NCBI GenBank assembly: GCA_002783205.1
Contig: PFEY01000086.1
Coordinates: 1-59,494 of the forward strand
DNA length: 59,494 nucleotides
DNA from: Rhodobacteraceae bacterium CG17_big_fil_post_rev_8_21_14_2_50_63_15
GTDB lineage: Bacteria; Pseudomonadota; Alphaproteobacteria; Rhodobacterales; Rhodobacteraceae
Direction of reading: 5' to 3'
Part shown: piece after piece, positions 52,848-59,494 of the stretch
How the letters are laid out: the number at the start of each line of letters is the position of its first letter
How positions within the stretch are numbered: position 1 is the first letter of the stretch
The notes under the pieces: model-generated
The model's input: the letters and a program-made list of their open reading frames with translations, nothing else
What the model was told of the DNA's origin: nothing
Database searches by the model: none
Made by a program: the position numbers and the translations under genes

Positions 52848-53513
52848 TCAGAGCCCCAGCTTGTCGCGCATGAAAGCCAGCGCCACGCTCAGCCCGTCAG
52901 GCGCGATGCCATGGCCCGTGCCCTTCATGATATGGGCATAGACATCCGTCCAGCCCGCCCCCTGCAAGGCCTCTGCCGCCTGCGGCAGGGATTGCACCGG
53001 CACCACGTCATCGGCATCGCCATGCACCAACAGCACCGGCGGGCGGCTCCGGGTCTCATCCGCCAGCACTTCCGGCGACAGCAGACGCCCGGAGAAGGCC
53101 ACCACGCCCGCCAGCGGATCCTCGCGCCGGGGTGCCACATGCAGCGCCATCATTGACCCTTGCGAAAAGCCGAACAGCACCACCTGTTCGGGCAGCAGAT
53201 CCTCGTCCACCATCAGCCCGTCGAGAAAGGCATCAAGATCGCGTGCCGCAGCCATCAGCCAGCGATGCGCCTCTTCCTCGCTCGACCCATCGATCCAGGG
53301 GATCGGAAACCATTGCAGACCGAACGGCATGCCGGGAATGCGCTCGGGCGCGTCGGGGGCGACAAAGAGCGTATCAGGCAGATGCCCGCCCAATGGATCG
53401 GCCAGCCCCAGAAGATCGGCGCCGTTTGCGCCATAGCCATGCAGGAACACCACCGCCGAGCGCGTCTCGCCCGACTGTGGCTCCTTGCGGCCCGCTCTCA
53501 ATCCCCGTGTCAT
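52848..53513 (-). CDS. Phospholipase/carboxylesterase family alpha/beta hydrolase
   Basis: This 221-aa hydrolase has the oxyanion HGYGANG, nucleophile GFSQGS with Ser118, VHGDADDVVP with Asp168 (or 169) and GHGIAPDG with His201. This matches the small carboxylesterase/acyl-protein thioesterase family (YpfH type). The natural ester is unknown. The ATG at 53513 overlaps the stop of the upstream glycosylase gene (ATGA), so the two are coupled. Confidence 0.88.
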   Translation of the reverse strand: MTRGLRAGRKEPQSGETRSAVVFLHGYGANGADLLGLADPLGGHLPDTLFVAPDAPERIPGMPFGLQWFPIPWIDGSSEEEAHRWLMAAARDLDAFLDGLMVDEDLLPEQVVLFGFSQGSMMALHVAPRREDPLAGVVAFSGRLLSPEVLADETRSRPPVLLVHGDADDVVPVQSLPQAAEALQGAGWTDVYAHIMKGTGHGIAPDGLSVALAFMRDKLGL

Positions 53514-54148
53514 CTGATCCCTTCCCGCTCCTTTGCCACCCGGTAATAGGCCCAGAGCAGGCGCGCCGCAACTGCCCGCCACGGCGCCCAGGCCTCGGCC
53601 ATCTGCCGCAAGGCTCGCTCTTTCGGTCGCTCCGGCAACGCATAGAGAAGCCGTGCCGCCTCCTGCAACGCGAGATCGCCGGGGGCAAAGACATCCGCCC
53701 GGCCAAGGCTGAACATCGCGTAGATCTCCGCCGTCCAGACGCCAATCCCCGGCACCTGGGTCAGGGTGGCGATCACATCCTCGGTCGGGGCGTGGCGCAG
53801 CGCGACGTAATCGATCCCCGCCCCGGCCAGCGCACGGGCATAGCGCGCTTTTTGCCGACTCAGGCCCACCGCCCGCAAATCCTCGTCCGTCACCGCCAGA
53901 ATCGCCTGCGGCTCGGTCAGGCCCGCCGCCTCCAGCCGTGCCCAGATCGCATCCGCAGAGGCCACGCTGACCTGCTGGCTGACGATCGTTTCCAGCAATT
54001 CCGCAAACCCGTCCGCGCGGCGACGCAGGGGCAGATCCCCGGTCAGGCCATGGGCATGTTTCAGGCGCGGGCAGATCCGGCACAGATGCGCGGTGCCTTC
54101 GGTCACATCCTGCGGCGTCTCTATGATCCGAATGATCCGACCTGCCAT
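53510..54148 (-). CDS. DNA-3-methyladenine glycosylase II-type (HhH-GPD)
   Basis: This 212-aa base-excision repair glycosylase has a helix-hairpin-helix at about 129-140 (LTQVPGIGVWTAEIYAM), catalytic Asp158 in PGDLALQEA, and the SQQVSVASADAIWARLE helix typical of AlkA-like enzymes. It removes alkylated purines. It is coupled to the downstream carboxylesterase gene and divergent from an MFS gene, with 71 bp between starts. Confidence 0.88.
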   Translation of the reverse strand: MAGRIIRIIETPQDVTEGTAHLCRICPRLKHAHGLTGDLPLRRRADGFAELLETIVSQQVSVASADAIWARLEAAGLTEPQAILAVTDEDLRAVGLSRQKARYARALAGAGIDYVALRHAPTEDVIATLTQVPGIGVWTAEIYAMFSLGRADVFAPGDLALQEAARLLYALPERPKERALRQMAEAWAPWRAVAARLLWAYYRVAKEREGIR

Positions 54149-54219
54149 GAATTTCCACTCCGATTGCCCCTGCGGGATTGCCCTTGCAGGTCCCGCGCCC
54201 CCGGTCTAGCACTCCGCCC

Positions 54220-55437
54220 ATGACCGATGCCAGCCTGCAAATCGACGATACCCGCGCCCGGCGCAACGTGACCGTTCTGGTGGCGGCGCAGGCAATCCTC
54301 GGTGCGCAGATGCCGATGATCTTTGTCGTCGGCGGATTGGCCGGGCAATCGCTGGCCTCCAACATCTGCTTTGCCACGCTGCCGATCTCGCTCATCGTGC
54401 TGGGCTCGATGCTCTCGGCCACGCCAATCTCGCATCTGATGCAGAGATTCGGCCGCCGCGCCGGGTTTCTGATCGGAGCGGGCGCGGGCGCGCTCGGCGG
54501 GGCGATCGGTGCCTACGGGCTCTATGTGGCCTCGTTTCCGATCTTCCTGTTGGGCAGCCTGATCACCGGCACCTACATGTCGGCGCAGGGCTTCTACCGC
54601 TTTGCCGCCGCCGACACCGCAAGCGAGCGCTTCCGGCCCAAGGCAATTTCCTATGTCATGGCAGGCGGCCTGCTGAGTGCTGTCATTGGCCCGCAACTGG
54701 TCAAGCTCACCTCGCAGGCGATGGTGATCCCGTTTATGGGCACCTACCTGACGGTGATCGCGCTCAATCTTGCGGGCGCGCTGCTCTTTTTCATGCTCGA
54801 CATCCCGAGGCCCGCGGCCCCCTCCGCCGATGCGCCCCGCGGACGCACGCGGCTGGAACTGCTCCGGACCCCGCGCATCGCGGTGGCGGTGATCTGCGCG
54901 ATGGTGTCCTATGCGCTGATGAATCTGGTGATGACCTCGACCCCGCTGGCGGTGGTCGGCTGCGGCTTTACCGCAAGCCATGCAGCCGATGTGGTTACGG
55001 CGCATGTTCTGGCAATGTATGTCCCGTCCTTCTTCACCGGGCATCTGATCGCGCGCTTCGGGGTCGAGCGGATCGTGGCATCCGGTCTTTTCATTCTCTC
55101 CGGGGCGGGCATGGTCGCGCTTCAGGGCGTGGCCTTGGAAAACTTCTTTGGCGCGCTGATCCTGCTCGGGCTGGGCTGGAATTTCGGCTTCATCGGGGCC
55201 ACCACGATGCTCGCCGGGGCACATCAGCCGCAGGAGCGCGGCCGGGTGCAGGGGCTCAACGATCTTCTGGTCTTTGGCGGCGTGACCATTGCCTCGCTCT
55301 CGTCGGGCGGGCTGATGAACTGTTCAGGCGGCAGCCCCGAGGCGGGCTGGGCTGCGGTCAACCTCGCGATGGCACCGTTCCTGGCACTGGCGGGCGGGGC
55401 GCTGATCTGGCTCATGCTCCGCCCGAAAGAGGCGTGA
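54220..55437 (+). CDS. Major facilitator superfamily transporter
   Basis: This 405-aa protein has about twelve hydrophobic segments. The loop HLMQRFGRRAGFLIGAGAG between helices 2 and 3 is the MFS signature. GLGWNFGFIGATTMLAG and ERGRVQGLNDLLVFGGV late in the protein are also typical. The substrate is unknown. The ATG at 54220 fits; a longer in-frame start at 54178 would add a Pro/Arg-rich segment. It converges with mltG, with 5 bp between stops. Confidence 0.87.
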   Translation: MTDASLQIDDTRARRNVTVLVAAQAILGAQMPMIFVVGGLAGQSLASNICFATLPISLIVLGSMLSATPISHLMQRFGRRAGFLIGAGAGALGGAIGAYGLYVASFPIFLLGSLITGTYMSAQGFYRFAAADTASERFRPKAISYVMAGGLLSAVIGPQLVKLTSQAMVIPFMGTYLTVIALNLAGALLFFMLDIPRPAAPSADAPRGRTRLELLRTPRIAVAVICAMVSYALMNLVMTSTPLAVVGCGFTASHAADVVTAHVLAMYVPSFFTGHLIARFGVERIVASGLFILSGAGMVALQGVALENFFGALILLGLGWNFGFIGATTMLAGAHQPQERGRVQGLNDLLVFGGVTIASLSSGGLMNCSGGSPEAGWAAVNLAMAPFLALAGGALIWLMLRPKEA

Positions 55438-55442
55438 CACCC

Positions 55443-56600
55443 TCAGTTGTTGCCTCTCTCGGCCTCGATCTGCCGCCATTTGACGACGTTTCGGTTATGC
55501 TCTTCTAGCGTTACGGCAAAGACATGGCCCCCCGTCCCATCCGCCACGAAGAAGATGTAATCGGTGCTCGCGGGATCAAGCGCCGCCTCGATGCTGGCGC
55601 GGCCGGGATTGGCGATGGGCGACGGCGGCAGGCCGTCGATCAGATAGGTGTTCCAAGGCGTTGCGCGGCGCAACTCGCTCTGCCGCAGACCACGGCCCAG
55701 AACGCCGCGCCCTTCGGTGAGGCCATAGATCACGGTCGGATCGGTTTGCAGGCGCATACCGCGCTTGAGCCGGTTGACAAAGACGCTGGCGACCTGACGG
55801 CGCTCTTCGGGAATGCCGGTTTCCTTCTCGATGATCGAGGCAAGGATCAGCGCCTCCTCCGGAGTTGCAACCGGCAGCCCCTCGGCGCGGTTCGCCCAGG
55901 CGGCGGCGAGGATCTCCGTCTGCGCCGCGCGCATCCGCTCGATCAGGTCCGCGCGCGCGTCACCCGAGCGCACCTCATAGCTGTCGGGGGCAAGCGTTCC
56001 TTCGGCCGGAACCGGCGCCACCTCGCCCGACAGGACATCGACCGCCTTCAGCCCTTCGACCACCTGCCAGCTGGTCACGCCCTCGGCAAAGGCGATGCGA
56101 TAGCGGGTATCCTTGCGCTCGCGCACCTGCTCAAAGATCTCGGGCCGCTCGCCTTCGGCCAGCGGATCAAAGGCGGCGCGTTCCTCATAGCGACCCGACG
56201 CGGTGTCGAGTTCACGCACGACGACCTGAGACTCGGTCACACCCACCCGATAGACCACCTCTGTGCCACAGGTGCTGGCCCCACCACGGGTGATGATCTC
56301 GGTGATCTCGCCCATGCTGGCGCCCTGTGGAATGAGCCAGCTGCCGGCCTTGAGATCCCCCGTCCGGTCGCCGTAATCCGCGCCGATGCGAAAAATCGCG
56401 CCGCTGCGCACAGCGCCCTCCTCCTCGAGTTGCCGCGAGACGCGGCGCATCGTGCTGCCGGGCTCGACCCGCAGACAGATCGGCGCCGAATTTGGCCCAG
56501 CGCTATTGTATTGCGACTGTCCCCAGAGGATGACCCCGCCCAGCAGAAAGATCGCGACCACCAGAAGCGTGAGAAAGTTGGAGACGATATGTCGCCACAT
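55443..56600 (-). CDS. mltG: Endolytic murein transglycosylase MltG
   Basis: MltG cuts nascent glycan strands and may set their length. The 385-aa protein has one N-terminal membrane anchor (FLTLLVVAIFLLGGVILWG), a LysM-like region, and the YceG catalytic domain with EALILASIIEKETGIPEERR (catalytic Glu), SVFVNRLKRGMRLQTDPTV, YNTYLI-type segment NTYLIDGLPPSPIANPG and FVADGTGGHVFA. The ATG at 56600 shares a base with the fabF stop (TGATG), so translation is coupled. Confidence 0.94.
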   Translation of the reverse strand: MWRHIVSNFLTLLVVAIFLLGGVILWGQSQYNSAGPNSAPICLRVEPGSTMRRVSRQLEEEGAVRSGAIFRIGADYGDRTGDLKAGSWLIPQGASMGEITEIITRGGASTCGTEVVYRVGVTESQVVVRELDTASGRYEERAAFDPLAEGERPEIFEQVRERKDTRYRIAFAEGVTSWQVVEGLKAVDVLSGEVAPVPAEGTLAPDSYEVRSGDARADLIERMRAAQTEILAAAWANRAEGLPVATPEEALILASIIEKETGIPEERRQVASVFVNRLKRGMRLQTDPTVIYGLTEGRGVLGRGLRQSELRRATPWNTYLIDGLPPSPIANPGRASIEAALDPASTDYIFFVADGTGGHVFAVTLEEHNRNVVKWRQIEAERGNN

Positions 56601-57859
56601 CAGCGGGGCTTTCCGAGCACGAGGCTCGCATTGGTGCCGCCAAAGCCGAAGCTGTTGGACATCACCACATCGATCCGGCGCTCGCGCTTGACATTGGGCG
56701 CCAGATCGAGCGGCGTGTCCACCGCCGGATGATCGAGGTTGATCGTCGGCGGCGCCACCTGATCGCGCAGCGCGAGGATCGAGAAGATCGCCTCGACCGC
56801 CCCCGCCGCACCAAGGAGATGCCCGGTTGCAGATTTTGTCGAACTCATCGTCGTCTTGCCCGCCGCGTTGCCCAGCAGGCGCTCGACCGCGTGCAACTCG
56901 ATGGTGTCGGCCATGGTCGAGGTGCCATGCGCATTGATGTAATCGACCTGCTCGGGGCTGAGGCCCGCGTTCTTCAGCGCCGCCCGCATGGCGCGCGTAC
57001 CACCATCGCCATCCTCGGCCGGCGCAGTGATGTGATAGGCATCCCCCGACAGGCCATAGCCCAGAACCTCAGCATAGATCTTCGCGCCGCGCGCCTTGGC
57101 GTGCTCATATTCCTCAAGCACCAGAACCCCCGCGCCCTCACCCATCACGAATCCGTCCCGGTCGATGTCATAGGGACGACTTGCCGCTTGCGGATCGTCG
57201 GCGCGCTTGGTCGAGAGCGCCTTGCAGGCGTTGAAACCGGCGATCCCGATCTCGCAGATCGAGGCCTCCGCGCCACCCGCCACCATGACATCGGCATCGC
57301 CGAACATGATCAGCCGCGCGGCATCGCCGATGGCATGGGCGCCGGTGGCACAAGCGGTGACAACCGAATGGTTCGGCCCCTTGAAACCATGCCGGATGCT
57401 GACCTGCCCGCTGATCAGGTTGATCAGCGCGCCGGGAATGAAAAAGGGCGACACCCGCCGCACGCCCTTGTCGCGGATGATGTTGGTCGTCTCCTCGATC
57501 GAGCGCAGCCCGCCGATGCCCGATCCCATCATCACGCCGGTGCGTTCGCGCGCCGCCTCGTCCTCGGGCATCCACCCGGAATCGAGAACCGCCTGCTGCG
57601 CCGCCGCCACCCCATAGAGGATGAAATCATCCACCTTGCGGCGCTCTTTCGGTTCCATGTAGGTCACTGAATTGAACGTGCCGTCGCTGCCATCGCCGAG
57701 CGGCACCTCGCAGGCGTATTTCGTGATCACGTTGACCGGATCGAAACGGGTGATGGTGCCGGCCCCAGACTGCCCCGCCAGCAGGCGCGCCCAGCTTTGC
57801 TCTACCCCATCGGCCAACGGGGTCACCAGACCCAGTCCCGTGACAACGACACGCCGCAT
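56600..57859 (-). CDS. fabF: 3-oxoacyl-[acyl-carrier-protein] synthase II
   Basis: FabF condenses malonyl-ACP with acyl-ACP in fatty-acid elongation and acts at low temperature to lengthen palmitoleate. The 419-aa protein has the Cys-His-His triad: Cys170 in TACATGAHA, His311 in NAHGTST and His347 in SATGHLLGA. It is coupled to mltG downstream. acpP lies upstream, with a HisA-like gene between them. Confidence 0.97.
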   Translation of the reverse strand: MRRVVVTGLGLVTPLADGVEQSWARLLAGQSGAGTITRFDPVNVITKYACEVPLGDGSDGTFNSVTYMEPKERRKVDDFILYGVAAAQQAVLDSGWMPEDEAARERTGVMMGSGIGGLRSIEETTNIIRDKGVRRVSPFFIPGALINLISGQVSIRHGFKGPNHSVVTACATGAHAIGDAARLIMFGDADVMVAGGAEASICEIGIAGFNACKALSTKRADDPQAASRPYDIDRDGFVMGEGAGVLVLEEYEHAKARGAKIYAEVLGYGLSGDAYHITAPAEDGDGGTRAMRAALKNAGLSPEQVDYINAHGTSTMADTIELHAVERLLGNAAGKTTMSSTKSATGHLLGAAGAVEAIFSILALRDQVAPPTINLDHPAVDTPLDLAPNVKRERRIDVVMSNSFGFGGTNASLVLGKPR

Positions 57860-57982
57860 GATGCTGCCCTTTCCTTGCTCCTGCTTTCGCTGCTCTTACC
57901 CCGGCTTGGACCCGGGGAGCAAGAGCATCGCGAATTTGAAAGCAAGGGCCCGCCGTTTCAGCCAAGGCCCGTCAACGTGATG

Positions 57983-58726
57983 TCAGATGAATGCGGCCGT
58001 GGTCTCGGGGGTCGGGCGCGCGACCTTGATGGCCTCGCTTAGATCAACGCTCCGGGTCAAGAGCGCGCGGCTGATCATCGCGCCCGCGATGTTTGGAATG
58101 TATTTCAGCCGCGCCACATCGTCGATGCTGCGCACCGTGCCGCGCGCGATGACGGCGTGGCGGGTCTGCGCCGCAAGCCCGGATATGACACCCAGATGGC
58201 CGTCCGTATCCTCGATATCCGCGTCGATATCGGAAATCAGGACCGCCGCCAGCGGCACTCCGTCGAATTCCTTGATGAACGCGTCCGCCTCAAAGACGCT
58301 GGGGGTGCGCCAGCCATTCGTCATCAACTGCCCGCGATAGATGTCGATCGCCACCACGATCTGATCGGGGTGATATTTTGCCAGTTCCTTGACCATGTCG
58401 GGCTCCTGCGCCGCGAGTGTGCCCAGCACGATCCGGCCCGCGCCCTTGTCGATCCAGCGATGGATCGTCTCGCGCGAGCGAAAGCCGCCGCCCAACTGCA
58501 CCGGGATGCCCGCGGCGCGGATGATGTCCTCGATCAAATCATTGTTACTCTTCTCACCGAGCAATCCGTTCAGGTCGGTCAGGTGCATCCATTCCGCCCC
58601 CGCCGCCGCAAAACTGCGCGCGGTCGCCACCGGGTCGATATGCCAGAGCACCGGCTCGGCAAGACGTCCGCGCGTGAGGCTCACGCATGTGCCGTTGAGA
58701 ATTTCCAGAGTGGGATAGAGGATCAT
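57983..58726 (-). CDS. HisA-like TIM-barrel protein (HisA paralogue)
   Basis: This 247-aa protein resembles phosphoribosylformimino-AICAR ribotide isomerase: LTDLNGLL, VQLGGGFRSRETI, RIVLGTLAA, IVVAIDIYRGQLMTNGW with Asp128. At position 8, where HisA has its general-acid Asp, this protein has Glu (ILYPTLEIL). It lies alone between acpP and fabF, away from any his genes. True HisA in related bacteria usually sits with hisH and hisF, so this may be a paralogue with altered or unknown function. It could still be a working isomerase. Confidence 0.75.
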   Translation of the reverse strand: MILYPTLEILNGTCVSLTRGRLAEPVLWHIDPVATARSFAAAGAEWMHLTDLNGLLGEKSNNDLIEDIIRAAGIPVQLGGGFRSRETIHRWIDKGAGRIVLGTLAAQEPDMVKELAKYHPDQIVVAIDIYRGQLMTNGWRTPSVFEADAFIKEFDGVPLAAVLISDIDADIEDTDGHLGVISGLAAQTRHAVIARGTVRSIDDVARLKYIPNIAGAMISRALLTRSVDLSEAIKVARPTPETTAAFI

Positions 58727-58941
58727 CGCCGTGCCCCTTGTGTTAGCAGCAAAGTGTCAGCAGAAACCCCGGCGTGACTGCCGGGACAGGCGATCCCTGA
58801 CCCCATCTGGCAATCGACGCTGTTCCTGAACCGGCATGATAGCCTCTTTTCGCGCCCTGCGCATCACGGTTGTGAAGGAAAGCGCCGGCCGTCGCTCGCG
58901 GCCCCTTGAACCGGTCCCCAGTCGCGCAGCCCCTGCAAAGC

Positions 58942-58965
58942 AAAAAACCCCGCCGGTTGGCGGGG
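58942..58965 (-). terminator. Rho-independent terminator after acpP
   Basis: On the minus strand CCCCGCC-AACC-GGCGGGG is followed by six T residues. It lies 24 bp after the acpP stop. Confidence 0.92.
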
Positions 58966-58989
58966 CCTTTGCACGCGATGCGCGAAATC

Positions 58990-59223
58990 TCAGGAGGCGT
59001 CGGTGATGAACTTCACGGCATCGCCAAAGGTCTGGATCGTGTCGGCGGCATCATCCGGGATCTCGATCCCGAACTCTTCCTCGAAGGCCATGACCAATTC
59101 GACCGTATCCAGGCTGTCCGCGCCCAGATCGTCGATGAAAGAGGCCTTGTCCGTGACCTTGTCCTCTTCCACACCCAGGTGTTCGACAACGATCTTTTTC
59201 ACGCGGTCTGCGATATCGCTCAT
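58990..59223 (-). CDS. acpP: Acyl carrier protein
   Basis: This 77-aa acidic four-helix protein carries growing fatty acids on a phosphopantetheine arm. [20 protein letters not shown] and [19 protein letters not shown] give the DSL attachment motif with Ser37. The ATG at 59223 has GAGGA upstream; the frame is open to 59286, but that part is not similar to the family. A promoter and a strong terminator bracket it as a single transcript. Confidence 0.97.
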   Translation of the reverse strand: MSDIADRVKKIVVEHLGVEEDKVTDKASFIDDLGADSLDTVELVMAFEEEFGIEIPDDAADTIQTFGDAVKFITDAS

Positions 59224-59378
59224 GTTGGTATCCTCATCTTGACTTGGGCTGTTTCGCCCGTTTTGTGCCGCCGCCCCGTCAGGCAAGCCGCTGTGATCAT
59301 GCCCTAGCGGGCGGCTCTCGACTGCCTGAACGGCCAGGCGACCGGGAGACTCCGCATCCCTCCGGCAAATCTGGGTGG

Positions 59379-59406
59379 CCTATAGCATATGCGCAGGCAA
59401 TGGCAA
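59379..59406 (-). promoter_or_regulatory. Likely acpP promoter
   Basis: On the minus strand TTGCCA (59406-59401) is followed after 16 bp by TATAGG (59384-59379). It lies about 155 bp before the acpP start and in the fabG-acpP interval, which fits separate transcription of acpP. Confidence 0.5.
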
Positions 59407-59447
59407 ATGCTTTCCCATGAACCGCGACGCAGGCAACGGGCAAGGCG

Positions 59448-59494
59448 TCAGATCATCGCCAGCCCGCCGTTGACATGCAGCGTGGCGCCGGTGA
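59448..59494 (-). CDS. fabG: 3-oxoacyl-[acyl-carrier-protein] reductase, C-terminal fragment
   Basis: Only the last 14 codons are in the window: TGATLHVNGGLAMI then TGA (59450-59448). TGxTLHVNGGMAM is the characteristic C-terminus of FabG. It is the gene upstream of acpP in the usual fabG-acpP-fabF order. Confidence 0.85.
   Translation of the reverse strand, partial: TGATLHVNGGLAMI

Noticed and set aside
1-59494. CRISPR arrays, rRNA genes, insertion sequences or prophage
   Set aside because: No regularly spaced repeats, rRNA sequence, transposase or phage structural genes were recognised on either strand.

Overview
The window looks like a stretch of chromosome from a Rhodobacterales (Roseobacter-group) alphaproteobacterium. 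The reasons are the uniformly high GC, the start of a cobalamin-dependent ribonucleotide reductase (nrdJ) with an NrdR box, trp genes scattered among housekeeping genes, an ihfB-lapA-trpF block, a ccmABCDG cluster, a secDF fusion with yajC, and many GTG/TTG starts with 1-4 nt gene overlaps. No rRNA, CRISPR array, intact insertion sequence or prophage was seen. One tRNA gene, tRNA-Pro(TGG), is present.

Layout. 1-2.6 kb (minus): nrdJ 5' end, tRNA-Pro, DUF192 protein, double cold-shock-domain protein, pdxH. 2.7-10.5 kb (plus): fabI, two LysE/RhtB exporters, gpt, an aminotransferase, a PpiD-like foldase, trpE, rluE. 10.7-12.2 kb (minus): a divergent polysaccharide deacetylase-like protein. 12.4-17.2 kb (plus): trpG-trpD-trpC-moaC-moeA with start/stop overlaps, then rplY and a hairpin terminator. 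17.2-19.9 kb: FkbM methyltransferase, pth, and three small genes (ABM monooxygenase, DUF2237, AhpD-like). 19.9-23.7 kb (minus): trpB, a methyltransferase, a GNAT, trpF, lapA, ihfB. 24-25.3 kb (plus): nucleoside hydrolase and a second GNAT.

25.7-31.3 kb is the most informative accessory locus. It holds an arginine-deiminase/DDAH-fold enzyme and an M20 amidohydrolase on the minus strand, then a LysR regulator and a spermidine/putrescine-type ABC transporter on the plus strand. The transporter has collapsed: potA is intact, but the solute-binding gene stops in mid-gene and runs directly into the last ~38 codons of an inner-membrane permease gene. After this comes a frameshifted 5' stub of a thiamine-diphosphate decarboxylase-like gene. 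I read it as a guanidino-compound or polyamine uptake and breakdown operon caught during decay.

31.3-47.5 kb: selO, a DEAD-box helicase with a long structured leader (promoter, a possible 37-residue upstream ORF, hairpins), ccmG-D-C-B-A, a Mth938-domain protein, a TauE/SafE permease, secDF, yajC, serS, a fatty-acid desaturase, der, bamB and a YfgM-like protein. 47.6-52.8 kb: an RND efflux adaptor and an unusually long RND permease behind a TetR-type palindrome. 52.8-59.5 kb: a carboxylesterase, a DNA glycosylase, an MFS transporter, mltG, fabF, a HisA-like paralogue, acpP with promoter and terminator, and the 3' end of fabG.

The genes mostly serve core functions: tryptophan, molybdopterin and fatty-acid synthesis, cytochrome c maturation, protein export and outer-membrane assembly. 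I found no convincing wholly new system. The best leads are the collapsed transporter operon, the helicase leader, the enlarged RND pump, the HisA-like paralogue and several unexplained perfect inverted repeats at promoters.
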